64,000 bases of DNA from Pterobdella sp. o SKG-2022 (taxonomy: Eukaryota > Annelida > Clitellata > Hirudinida > Piscicolidae): positions 3,969,896 through 4,033,895 of the forward strand of contig OZ038320.1 in assembly GCA_964035795.1 (NCBI GenBank). The letters are read 5' to 3'. The position numbers were made by a program, and so were the translations under genes. This document shows, in pieces, positions 12,116-35,933 of this stretch. The notes beneath the pieces were generated by a model. It saw only the letters and a program-made list of their open reading frames with translations. It ran no database searches and was not told where the DNA came from. Each line of letters opens with the position of its first letter. Within the stretch, counting starts at the first letter, position 1.

Positions 12116-14078
12116 ATGATAATCGCTCTAAATGTTATGATCACTGGTTAAGCTATTGGTGAATGGCTGGGTTATTTGTGGTGTTGTATCTTTGGTGACC
12201 TGATCACTGTATTAGGTCTGTAGTATATTGCTATGGTTGCATTTTACTTAGGTTTTATGTTCTTTTATGAGATACTCATGTTTTATATTGTGAATTATTA
12301 GCCTCAAAAGGATGAATTGAAAAAATAAAATACATTTTTTTATAAAGATATATAACTAATTGTATTTTGAATTTTTTCTCTACTTTATAATAGTTTGTAT
12401 TGTACTTAATATTGTTACCGACTTTTATTGTTCATATTTTATCTTATGTGTGTTATATTTTTTGCATATTGCAAATGTACTTTTTTTTATTTTTTTTGCT
12501 AACCTATTTGTATGAATAATAAAATATTTAGATTACCTTACTTATTTTTCATGTATTTTTACAAACTCAATGAAGCAAGAAGATTACAAACTTATAAGAT
12601 AAAGCTGCTTTTTAACTATCGTCTTAGTACCGTTTTAACGAAAGTTATATTTTTTTCAATGAAGAATTGTTTAAAACTTCTCATTATTCAAGAGGGAGAC
12701 TCAAAAAATTATGAGAAATTAATATACACAAAAGGCCTTATAAAATTTGAATAATTTATTTTCAATTAGAGAATCTATTTTTTAATTTATTCTTGTTGAA
12801 TAAATTGTGGTGAAAATATTGAAAAATGTTATAAAATTATTGCTCAATGGCTAGGTTAAAAGACGTTCAACTATCTATAGTTACAAGTGTATCATCTTAG
12901 CATGATATATGGCTTATTGATGGATATTAATGATTGAAAATGTATTTTTAAAAATGAGTTCTTTTGGGGTGAATGCGTACGTTTTAAGTGCGTTTCAGAA
13001 TATTAAATTGGAAATTTTAAAAATTATCATTTCTCAAATGAATCGCTCGTGTGTATGAAATTAAAAATACGCTTTCTTTTCTTAAGGTTTCTTATTGAAT
13101 AACATATCTATTAATTCTCTATAGAAATCAGTATTGGGTCATTTTTTATAATGAAAAATTGCATTGATACGGCTATAAATAAGAATTATAAGACCAATTG
13201 ATGGATTGTGTGTCAAACCACATCCAAATCTCTGATTTTATATAAATCGCTGTAAAATTTTGAGAAAAAAATTAATTTGTAATCAATATGAGGCCGTTCA
13301 TTGTTTCTTTGAGATAGTTAGAAAAAATTTGAATTATGTAGGAACTTTTAAATGATATAAAGTTGTTATATTTCAAAATAATTATAAAATATAAGATAAA
13401 TTCTTCAAAAAATAACTTTTCTATTCTCAGTTACAATTTTTTTAGTTACTTGGTTAGAACTGAGGTAAATTTAAATCAGTAGATATTTTTCATTTTATAT
13501 GATAGATAGCATATATTTTATACAAAACACCAAGCTGGTCTTACGATTCAAAAATGCATTTTTCAAAAAGGTTTCCTAGTTTCATTCTGGAAGAGATTCA
13601 CTTTCTTACACCGATATTTTGATTCAATAATATTCTCACTATTGTTTGAACTTTTATGTTGAATAATCTTTTTCATATTAACTTATTTTAACCAATATAA
13701 TACTTTAGTAGAAGTTTGGATCGGCTGCCATTATAGTCATAATACGGGCCGTTATTTTATCGCAGGTTCTTAACACTAAGTGAGCTAAATCAATATTTTT
13801 TTTAATCGCCACAATTTCAAACCACGTTCAGTAAACCCTAATGTTTAGATATAATAACATAATTTGTTGAATTTAGATTTAATTATTGAAAATTACACTA
13901 TTTTTATAAATCAGTTTTTTACTATTCCAATTGAAATGAGAAAAGACTATATCGTAGAGAACACAAATAGAACAAATATTTAAGACTTAATCTAGGCAAC
14001 ATAGTTACTTGAAACTTCTCGAGTTTTGAAGACTAATATAATATTCGAGTTAAAATCTGAAATCTCTCAATGCTTCAA

Positions 14079-14133
14079 AGTAAAATTTACAAATCACTGT
14101 AGTTTTTTACTACAGTGATTTGTAAATTTTACT
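14079..14133. repeat. Perfect 24-bp inverted repeat with 7-base loop
   Basis: The arms 14079-14102 and 14110-14133 are exactly complementary with no mismatch, separated by TTTTTTA. The hairpin is too short and too perfect for a typical animal pre-miRNA. It is better read as a palindromic mobile-element remnant, a recent snap-back duplication, or an extruding structure. Confidence 0.75.
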
Positions 14134-15424
14134 AAACGACCAATTAGTGTCATCGGTTCGTGTGCTGATTTATTGCGGTTTCAAAAATTTCCACATCGTT
14201 TTAATAATCGTCATGACTAATAATGAGTCTATGAGCAGTGGAATAAATATCAAGCTAACATTTCAAGCGTTTCCACACCAACGACAGTTTTTAAATGGTT
14301 TAATAGCAACTTCTTCGAGTAAAACATAATTTAATTCATATTAGCTTGTGTTTTGAGGCTTTTTTAAAATAAATACTCATTATACTCAAGCTCTTTGGGA
14401 AAAATCTTAGTTTTATGAGTATTCTTTATTTTTTCTTTCAATACTTAATCAAACATTTCCATTTAACGTTGGAATGTTTTTTCTTATATTTCCATTATCA
14501 CTTCTTAATGAAGCTAGTCTTAAGCTTCGTGTCTTCTTTTTAATAAATACTTTGTATTTGTTGACCTTACTGTTTGATTCATTATTATATTTTCATTTCA
14601 TTGTATTGCTAGTTGAAAATAAAATCTTCAAAGTAAAAGACTAAAACGAGAATAAATCACATAAGTAAATTATACTTTCACTAGTTGCAAAATTTTAACA
14701 CGTTAAACACCAGAATTCACAGAAAGAATTATTCAAGACAAAACCTTTTGCTTAAAATAAATCAAATGATGGTGGGGCTTCAAGAGAAAACCTTGAATGA
14801 AAATTCGTTTTGTTTGCTACAAAATGTCTTCTACCCATTTACTTTCTATCATAGATTTTATTCATACAATGCTTCATCATATTTTAATTATCAAAACTGA
14901 GTCTATCTTATAAGAGGTATTTTGTTGGCCCCTTGAAATGTGGTATTTCATACAACTTTCAAGTTGTGTGACTGAGTTTTACCTTTCACATGCATCTTTA
15001 GTAAAAATTATTATAGATAACAACAAAAAAAATCTGGTTAATGAAAATAATTTAAAAACGATTGTTGCTTAAAAAGGTGTAATTTAATTTTTACTATAAA
15101 TTTATCATCGACAGTCTTACCTTCTTCTCAAGAATGTAAAATGGTTACTATTTCACTTTTTTTATTAGATATATTCTTAAAGCCATATTAAATTGTTGAA
15201 AATTATGCTACTAGCATAACTTATATATCGTTTCTACGCATCGCTCAGAAGCGTTCTGGTATGAACTGTCATAGGCACCTTTCTTCCTATATACCTGGGG
15301 TGCCAGCATTAATTGATAAAATAGAACTACTCAAGAAGTGTTTGGAAATTTTAAAATTGTTGTAACTTGAGTTTAAATAATATTTTTTATTATAACGTAT
15401 GAAATTTTTTTTTCTTCGTAGTTA

Positions 15425-16317
15425 ACAATTCTATAGATTGAGACAAAGGTCATGGAGAGTGGTGGTGATGGTGGGGTTGTTGTCTTGGCTAAGATTGATC
15501 CATGTGGTGTGTGTGGTAAGAGAGCTAAGGTAAATTGTGTGAGATGCAAGACGTGTAAGAAGTGGATTCATGCGCGGAGTGCTAGGGTAAAGAGTTTCTT
15601 GTAAGATGAATGGAAATTTTGAATGTATGGTTTGTATGAATAGTTCAAATGAGGAATGTAAGAATGCTTCAAGTGGTTGTTTAGGTGAGTTGGAGAGGGT
15701 GAATAGTTATTGTTATTTAAGAGACAATGTCAATGGTGTAGGAGGAAGTGAGCTAGGTGTTACACGAAGGATCGGACTGGGCTGGAAGGCATTCAACAGT
15801 GTGTCTTCTACGTTATGTGGTAAAAGACACACATGGAATATTAAAGGACATGTGTGAGGCCTGTCATGACATATGGGTCGGAAACCTGGAATGTAAGATC
15901 CGTTGAAGAGAGTATTTCGAGAAGAGCAGATAAACGGATGCTTAGAATGATGTGTGGTGTGCAGCTAGCTGATGGTGTGAGTACAAAAGAGTTGACGGTT
16001 AGCTAGGGGTTGGATATTACGATCGTTGAAGTGGTGAGACAAGGGAGTTTGAGATGGCTGGGGCATGTTGTAAGGAAAAGGGATGATGACTGTGTCAAGC
16101 AGGCGTGGAGGTTTGAGGTTGAAAGTAGTAGAGGAAGGGGAACGCCAAAGTTAACCTGGAAAGGGATGATGGAAAACTTTTTTCGTGGGCTTGGATTAGT
16201 TCTTGAAAATGGCTACGACAGGGTGAAATGGAGGGAGAGGGTTAAGTCATGGAAAGAAGTCAGTGACCCATTGGAAAAAAGAAAAATGCTGACTATAATA
16301 AAATGATGATGATGAGT
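15425..16317 (+). mobile_element. Internally deleted, decayed non-LTR retrotransposon (LINE)
   Basis: The 5' part, from ATG at 15452, encodes a Cys/His zinc-finger-like peptide (CGVCGKRAKVNCVRCK, then KKWIHAR) that ends at a TAA at 15602-15604. After a frame change, 15606-15857 encodes another Cys-rich piece. It then jumps to the region that normally follows the reverse transcriptase (RVNSYCYL, KAFNSVSSTLCGKRHTWNI). 16010-16306 carries the conserved C-terminus (SLRWLGHVVRKRDDD, TWKGMMENF). The endonuclease and reverse transcriptase domains between these parts are absent, so the copy cannot be autonomous. Several stops break the rest. It ends in a TGA/ATG microsatellite-like 3' tail after AATAAAATG, a common LINE feature. 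A second copy of the same 3' end lies at 29283-29402. The wider clade (RTE/CR1/Jockey-like) cannot be fixed here. Confidence 0.8.
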
Positions 16318-16502
16318 AATCATTTAAAAACTAGGAAACACTGACACCAAATCAAATTAATATTTAAATATCAAATAAAATAGAAAAATTTTCCAGCGTC
16401 AAAAACTCACCATTTATACTTTTAAGATTAAGACCTAAAACTTGATAAAAAGTTGAAAGTTAAAAAAATTTATTTAACACAAAATCATCATGGAAATAAG
16501 GT

Positions 16503-17655
16503 TCATTGCTTGCAAGTTTTGATTGGTTTTTTAAGGATGGTTGCAGTTTCAAAAGACATATCATCCGAAGAGACTGAAGAGTCAGTGTCCGAGTGGCTTT
16601 CTTCATCTGAAGCCCCATAAGCCACTAACGAGGGCAAAACTCCCACTACCTTGATGGTTTTGTCATTATTAGTTTTGTTAACATTGATGTCTAATTTATC
16701 ATCTTTTTTATTATCTGTGTTATTAGTTTTTAGGCGGTTTGAACTGCTTTGTGAGTCAGATTTGGAAATGATTTTCATTTTTTTATTGTCAAGCTTTTCT
16801 TCATGTTCTGTAGACCTGGGTTATTGGAAAGGTGGTATACTAGTTGAAGTTTAAAAAAATGATTTAACTAAATTATCTAATTCTGAATCACAATCTTAAG
16901 AAACTATGCTGAAAATTTATGGAATGAATATTGTACTTGATAAAAACCAAGTTTATAGAAATAATTACTTTTTTCTTTTGTTTGCTTGTGGATTTTTTTT
17001 GAGACCCAGCTTATCAATCAAGCTTGGAACTTTGATCACTTTTGAGTTAGAAGTCTTGAAAAAAATTATGAAAGTAGTGAAGCATGCATTGAATAAGAAA
17101 TTTCATTATGAAAACATATTATTTTGGAAAAATAAAAATTTTAAAGACAAAAAAGCATGCTTATTACTTTAAATTCTCTGATTAATTCTTCTTCTTCTTG
17201 TTTCTTTTGCTTTTCAATTTTTATTCTGTGTTCATCAACTGCATTTATAAACTCTACCTCTTCATTCTCAAGGCCTCTTATTTGATTTTCTGAATAAAAG
17301 ATAATAAATTTTTTATGGAATTATATTTGAAAAAAATCATACTGAATTTATGAGCCTCTTCCCATTCTGAATCTTTTTTATCTTTTTGCTCTTTCAATCT
17401 TTCATAGAGACTTCTATGATCAATAACTTCTTCTGGAGCCACTGCGTCAGTAGAGCAAATAAAAAATTAAAGTTTTATTTATATATTTATAAAATCTAAT
17501 CTCTTTTAGTGCAAATAATTTAAGTGCTTTTTTTAATATAAAATATCTTTTCATGTACATAAGGGTTGGTCAGGTCGACGTATCTTTTCCCACTGTTCTT
17601 GTTTTTGTTTTTTTTCTTCTTCAACTTCACTTTCAGTAACAAACATAGAATTCAT
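16503..17655 (-). CDS. PSME3IP1: PSME3-interacting protein homologue (FAM192A/NIP30)
   Basis: Five exons, 17655-17559, 17441-17343, 17289-17168, 17054-16969 and 16815-16503, join in frame to give 238 residues from ATG 17655; the human protein is about 254. The N-terminal NIP30 domain is clear: FVTESEVEEE, QWEKIRRPD, then PEEVIDHRSLYERLKEQKDK, then HKFKNQIRGLENEEVEF and IEKQKKQEEEE. The middle is Lys-rich and weakly conserved. The C-terminus has the family signature VGVLPSLVAYG followed by an acidic Ser tract (DEESHSDTDSS). In mammals that tract is phosphorylated and binds the proteasome activator PSME3 (PA28-gamma) in the nucleus, limiting its association with the 20S proteasome. The start could be a codon or two downstream (second ATG at 17646), or an extra 5' exon may exist, because the human protein has about 14 more N-terminal residues. 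The gene lies head to head with PKC, 2.8 kb away. Confidence 0.9.
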
Positions 17656-20440
17656 TATTAAAATTGTTATAGAGAAATTCTGTTCCCAAATGTATATCCA
17701 GTAGCGATCTAAAACTTTTGTTATTTAAATTAATCTTTCATCAATTTACAGCAAGGATAAAAAAAAATCTTCCACTAATTTGAAGAAACTTCATATATTA
17801 AAAAAAAAAGTTCAGTGTACAATTTTTCTATGTGTTAAAAAAGAAACTTAATCTTTCATGAAAGACATACTTAAAACTTTAATAAATGAAAAAATTTATT
17901 TCTCATTTAATTTGATAAATGATTTGAAAAAGTAGCTGAAAGGCAATGGTTAAAAAAAATGATTAAATGACAATAATGCTTTCATGAAGCTGTGAAATAT
18001 CTGAATGGCTGGAGAGAATGAATTTACTCAATCAATCGACAATTGCATGTGGAATGCCTCGTAAATAAAGTTTTTGACTATTATGAAATGAAATATTTTA
18101 AACTCAATTTTATCCAAAAATGTTGAATGTTTAAAAATATAGACGAAAGATATATGATATAATAAAATAAAACACACAATGAAGATGAAAGTGTATATCA
18201 AAACTACAAAAGCATATTCAAAAATTTGATATGCCATTACAGTTGAGAATAAACTTTTTTCAAATTCATAACGATTGAAAGAACATTTTTCACATTATGA
18301 ACCTTTCATTATTTCACTTTAAAAGTTGTTACTTATTATACGTTAAGTTTTCCTAATTTCAACTGTAATCCAGTTTCTCAAACAAAAGATTTTAATAATG
18401 GCAAAGAAATTATTTAAATTTATTGTTTTTTAGATATAGTCCAAGCTAATAAAAATATTTTTATGATCAAAACACTAAATAAAAAATCATATCTGTTTAG
18501 CAGTATCACACGAGCAGCACCCTGTGCAACCTTTCAACCAAAACCCTATTTAGGGGCGACTTCGAATTTTTTTCTTCTTTACCCAAATAGTCACTTTCTA
18601 AAGTTCATGGTTATACTGAATGTATATGCAGATGTAAGCCCTCAAAAATTGTAAAATGTAATTTAATAGGTCAAAATTTTATTTCTCGAGATATTTTCAT
18701 TTTTGCATCAATTATCTTCTGTTTTTTCAAGTATATACTTGAAACCAAAAATATTTCGACTTTCTAATAAAATGATTTCAGGGAGTTTTCAAGTTGAATT
18801 GAAACGATTTCAATTTAAAAAAAACGTTTGCTTACTAGCAAAATTATAGCAATAAAATTTTAAAGTTGAATAATTCTTGTTTAGACACAAGTGTTTACTA
18901 TCATATACCCAAAATGAAGTTTTTGCGGTTACAGAATATTTTGAACCCCTCGTGGCACTAGAAAAAGCCCTTCTCATTAGATTTGACTATCGAACAAAAA
19001 ATGTTATAACAGAAACCAAACTGATTTTTGAACAACAATTAAAACCGAAAAACTTGTAATTTACTTATCGTATGTGACTTATTCACAGCATCAACCATGA
19101 ATACAACCTTTTTTTCCAAAACATTCCGAAACTCTGAAAAAGCATGGATAATCTGAAAGTTTTACCTTAAAGCGTAAGTATGTAAGTAACTACTGGAAAA
19201 ATCATGGTTTTTTCTAGAACTTGGCAGCATCTTTTTTGAAAAAACCATGATTTGAGACTTGGAGATAAGAAATATTTAGCTTATCTGCAAAACATTGACG
19301 CCTGAAACCGACCTTCCAAATAATTTGGATGAAATAATATATTTTTTCAGCATAATGTATGACAAGATTTTCAAAACCATTAAAAATCTTCGCCATGAAG
19401 ATCTTTCCAAAAGTTTTTATAAAACTGAATAGTTCGGCCATCACCCACGATTGATCAGTTCAAAGTAGAAAATAAAATTAAAAAAAAAACCAAAATTATT
19501 TTTAAAACATTATGGAAACCACTGTTCATGCCCAAATAGAAGTGGAGAGATTCAGTGTTCAAGTCAGTACACCCACGAACATAGCCAGTCATCATAGCTA
19601 TGATAAAACTTTGTTTTAATCCAAATTTTGTTTTCATTGTTCAATTTTACTAACTTTTCAATAAAGACAATTGTAAGTCATAATTAAATTCTTCTGAAAT
19701 TAGTAGAAATATGAAAAAAGACTTATTAAAAAATAAATTTTAAAATAGTTTCAATAAATTATTTTGATAAAATTTTTAAAATCTAAGATTCAACTTTCTT
19801 GAAAGAGTAAAAAGGAGTAGATTGGATTTCTATCTCAAAATTTTATCGATTTTATGTAGAGAATTGAATCAATTAATATAAATTTTTTAAGAAACTTATC
19901 TTAAATTAAAATTTTACGGGTTTCAAAATTAACTTCTAATTATGAAGATAATTTATATGGCTCTAATATATATATCATATATCTCCTATATTCCTATGCA
20001 GCATTATATGAATTAATGCTTGTACAATAGCTTCGAGATGGTTTGTACACACCGTTGATGTATTTTGGTATGGCATCAGTAGCATCATTGTAATATGCTG
20101 ATTATGGTGGTCAAAGGACGTATTGATAATGATTTTTGTCTTTAAAAAAATGTCCGAAACTACGTTTTCTGATTTTCGAAACTTGCACTAATTAATCGAA
20201 CTTGCAATGAAGGGACATAATAACCAATATCAGTTTTCTACTAGTCATTGAATACTTGCCTTTTAAAGGCATTAAAACTGCTATATTTATTTTATGAGTT
20301 TGATCAATTTGTTCAATTATAGGATATCGTTATTAAGAAATAAGCACGGCTATACGGATACATTGAATTTTCGGATAAAAAAATAAAAACACTATTTTAA
20401 CCTCTCAACAACCTAGTTTAGTTTACATCTGGTTTTAACA
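17656..20440. other. Divergent intergenic region between PSME3IP1 and PKC
   Basis: About 2.8 kb between two diverging genes, so it should hold both promoters. It is AT-rich and no further gene is visible. Open frames of 60-76 codons here have no recognisable content. An inverted repeat at 19199-19253 is listed separately. Confidence 0.5.
19199..19253. repeat. 16-bp perfect inverted repeat, 23-base spacer
   Basis: The arms AAATCATGGTTTTTTC (19199-19214) and GAAAAAACCATGATTT (19238-19253) are exactly complementary. The purpose is unknown; it could be the remnant of a small foldback element. Confidence 0.6.
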
Positions 20441-32344
<11,904 letters not shown>

Positions 32345-33340
32345 TCGTTACATATTTACAGTTTTTTAATTCTGAATTTTTTATAGTAAACCTAATGTTT
32401 ATAGGCTGCGAAGAATCATACACGAATATGAGTATCACAGGGTTTATGTGCAGTGAACAAAATTGAGTTGGGGCTAACAGGCTTAAATATTTGTGCATCA
32501 ATAAGTTTTTTTATTTACAACTATAAATTTTTGAATTCCTATCCTAGTCCAGCAGCTTTTGGTGTATAAGTTATTTTGAACAAATAATCGTTCACTATTT
32601 GTAAGTTCATCCGTTTTGTTGTTTTCAGCGTGGCCACCCTGAAGATTATAAATGTTTTGAAACAAATTTGACAGCATTTTGTAGAAAATGTTTATGCGTT
32701 GTTAGAAGTAATAGCTCAAAAATTTATTTCTTCAAAGTATCTTTATAACTTTATCGAAGAGCAGGTTGATAAGGTTAAACTCAATTTTCATCAAAACAAA
32801 TTTTTGCTTCAGAATCGTTTGATAGGACAAAAATCCTGCACTAAAATCCTGTAGACATGCGCCATGAGAACTATTGATTGATGTTTGAATCTTTTTATTT
32901 TGATACCTTTCAAACATTCTTTCATTGGTCTGCGAATTCTTGCATAAGCTTTAGTCAAAATTCGTTGCATTTAAACATTAATGCATTTTTTAGGGTTTAA
33001 ATTTTAATTATTACAAATTTTGAATCATTTTTCTTCATATCCTATTTATTTGTTTGAGTTTTTGTCTCATATTCAATATATTTTTATTTACAATGTATGT
33101 AAGAATCTAGTCAAAATCGGTTTGAGTAGTATTTATTTAAAGTATTTTGTAGTCACGATGGAGTCTTCTCATTTTGTTTTACACTTTAAGTATAAATATT
33201 TTCATATTTATCATCAATGATCATTATATTTATGAATTATGTTCAGTCTAATAACACTTAAAAACTATATAATATCAATATCATTATCAAGCTAAGAGTT
33301 TCGTTACAACACATTAATTATCATCATTGAATTTATATAA
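32345..33340. other. PKC 3' UTR and flank
   Basis: AT-rich, no further coding signal recognised. The PKC transcript must end somewhere here; no single poly(A) signal is clearly preferred. Confidence 0.5.
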
Positions 33341-33511
33341 TTTTACATTTATAATCGACAATATATCAAAAACGCCCTTGAATTTCTCAAGAGCGCCCAA
33401 GACTACCGTTTGAATCGACCAATGGATGGGGGCTGGTTGAGTAATGGAATTACCCGATCGATCCCCCAATATAGCGACTTGATGGTCGACTTACTCAAGA
33501 CCATTATATAA
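33341..33511 (+). other. Unidentified GC-richer open segment: terminal exon or structured RNA
   Basis: Within very AT-rich DNA, 33371-33502 has near-balanced composition. One plus-strand frame stays open for 56 codons to a TAA at 33509-33511. The peptide reads ALEFLKSAQDYRLNRPMDGG, then WLSNGITRSIPQYSDL, ending VDLLKTII, which looks like a real protein end. CTCAAG at about 33386-33391 could be its acceptor. I cannot name the family and see no upstream exon. The same bases also allow nested helices: TCGACC 33415-33420 with GGTCGA 33484-33489, TGGGGG 33427-33432 with CCCCCA 33463-33468, and GTAAT with ATTAC around GGA. A structured RNA is therefore an alternative. Such short helices can arise by chance. 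Confidence 0.35.
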
Positions 33512-35933
33512 CTTAATCACTGCATCTAATTTAGTATTCTTATATATATAATTATATATATTCTCAATGACTTTTACAAAACCATCAACCATATATAGTG
33601 TTTGTTACTGGTGCTCTAGAAGGGGTTATATCCACAATGATATTCAATAATGGAACTCTTGGATAATAATTGTGAGTATATAAACTTACCAGCATGCAGT
33701 TTGTTACACCCTTTGTTGTAACCAATAAGTCATTGTTGGTTTGTTATATAATTAAATATGAATTATTTTGTAAATAAGTATATATTTTTGTGTAAATGAC
33801 ATAAAAGTTGCTCCAAATTGTGAATTCATTTTGTTTCAAATCGAATTTTTTTCGAATCACGTCTTAAAATTTATCGTTGAAGTTCTTTAAATTTTTCATC
33901 GAAAATAGCATACTTAAACATGTATTATTATACTCCTTTTGGTGCCACCCAATGGTCAATTCTTATATTTATTGCATTCTTTTAGGGTACTTGTTTAACT
34001 TTTCAAGTCTATGAACGTTCAATACAAAAATTAAATTTTTAAATAATTTTATTAAAACCTATTAAAGTTTATTAGTTATATACAACAATATTCACCATTT
34101 TTTCGTGCCACCCTTGTACTTCAAAATTCTGTTTATACACATTTAATTTTATAAATTATTTATTGTTTTTTTTTTCGAATTTTTCTGTTTTTTTTGTCGA
34201 TGACATTGGATGTATCAACGTCCAACAGTGGTGAGTATAAAGATATTACATATTATCATAAGAACGGTATGCTGGTTATAAGCATTTTTCATTTGCATAT
34301 GCTTCTTCCAGCATTAATAGGCAATTTTGGATGCATACTGCAAAGATCGGGTTGGGTGCATTTCAATTGAATTTTCACTGCATACAGCTTCTAATCATTT
34401 CATTTCAAATAAACTTTTTAGTTATTTTATTGATCTTCAATTGTAAAATATGTTTTAAGGTCTGTTATTTAACACACAAACCGTCAAAAACTGTTTATAT
34501 GAATGATGCTAGCTAAAACGGGTAATCAAAGCAGTAACCGATACAAGACAATATTAATTGTATTGTATGTGAGTAGGTTTATGTTTGGTGGATGTCGTTA
34601 TAAAATGCTTGACTTGTTACTCTCACGATTTGAAACTGTCTTCGGGCTGTAGCTTAAAAACTTTTTTAATGTTAAAAATTATTTTTTTTAACTTGAATAA
34701 TTTTTATGGAAACATCTTAAAAACTAGTGATCTCCACCAAAGATTTTAGCTAATGAGTTTTTAAAATTTCAATATGGTTTATTTCAAATGTCGTAAATTA
34801 TCTTATAAGGTGTGAGACTTTTGAAGCTACAAAACACGCTACTTTATGTGAAAATTTCAATATTTATAAGAATAAAAACGAGCAATTATTATATTATACG
34901 TTTATTTTTTGCTGAATTCAAAAATTTTTTCAAAACTCACTGGGTTTGACAGCCATAACATTTTAAGGTAATTGACATTGTACCATTATTGTCCGTTGCT
35001 TTCAATTATATATTGCATCATTACGAACTCCTAATTAGCAATTAATATAAAGTCAATAACGTTTAAGCTGATTTCTTTACTTTTGTACAACACACTTTTC
35101 GTCAATTATTATAACATTTATTGTTGTCTTTAGCGCAGTCATTCATGTAAAATGCTTCACTAACAACACTATTTGCTTTCAAATTCGCTATCAACTGATC
35201 TCCATATACCACCCGATCTCGAGCCTTTCAACTCTCTAACTTCCCTACAAAATTATCATCGATCTTTAGTAATATTTGGCTGAGTATGATCTTTGCATTT
35301 TGCGATTTTGTAATTATGAATATCATTGTGAAAGTACTTTTATTATATTGATCTTTTATTGGTTTGAAAACTTGAAACGTTTAGCATGTGAAATAACCCA
35401 ATAAATGACTAATTTTTGGAGTTTTTGTTTTGTTATAACAATTCTGTATATATCTAATCTTTCCAGCTCCATAATAATAACTCATAATAATGATACAATG
35501 GCTTATTGAAAATAATTTACAAATCTTTTCGTAAGAAGAGCATAATCAATTATTTAATAATGTATGTTGTGCTTATGAAATGTCTTTGTGCATTAAGCTA
35601 ATTGGCATACAATTTGTCACGTTTTCTTTATTACCCAACCAAAACTCTTAAGAACTGAGATGTCCAATCAGAAAACTGACTATTAACTATAACACATAAT
35701 AAAACTAAAAAAAGATTCATAGAATTTGTATATTGTTTTTGATGAAGCATGAAAGTTGAAAGTCTTTTATATTTTATTTTGGAAATATTAACGATATTTG
35801 AGAAACATCAAAATTTAACGCAACCAAGTAGTAAAATATTAAAATCAAATGAATTAAAAACTAAGTAATTTTATTTTTGTTCACAAATGTAACCAAAAAG
35901 ACACTAATAAAGGAAAATCCATAAAAAGCCACT
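33512..35933. other. Intergenic, convergent flank of the adenylate-kinase-like gene
   Basis: 2.4 kb, AT-rich, with no recognised gene. A short open piece with ATG at 34200 and a GTGAGT donor at 34231 could be a first exon, but no partner exon was found. Confidence 0.45.

Larger units (their letters stand above)
8864..15230. other. Gene-poor 6.4 kb upstream of the Hox gene
   Basis: No conserved peptide or RNA gene is visible. Open frames here are short and low in complexity. Items listed separately are a GC-rich segment near 12.0 kb and a perfect hairpin at 14079-14133. The stretch is the natural place for Hox promoter and enhancers. Small AT-core homeodomain-like and GATA-like words occur (for example near 10040-10065), but such words are expected by chance in this composition. 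Confidence 0.45.

Noticed and set aside
18463..19059. Open frames of 60-63 codons between PSME3IP1 and PKC
   Set aside because: No conserved content, no splice context, and lengths expected by chance.
34200..34230. Short first-exon-like segment (MTLDVSTSNS then GTGAGT)
   Set aside because: A good donor and ATG, but no downstream partner exon or family match. Too short to support.
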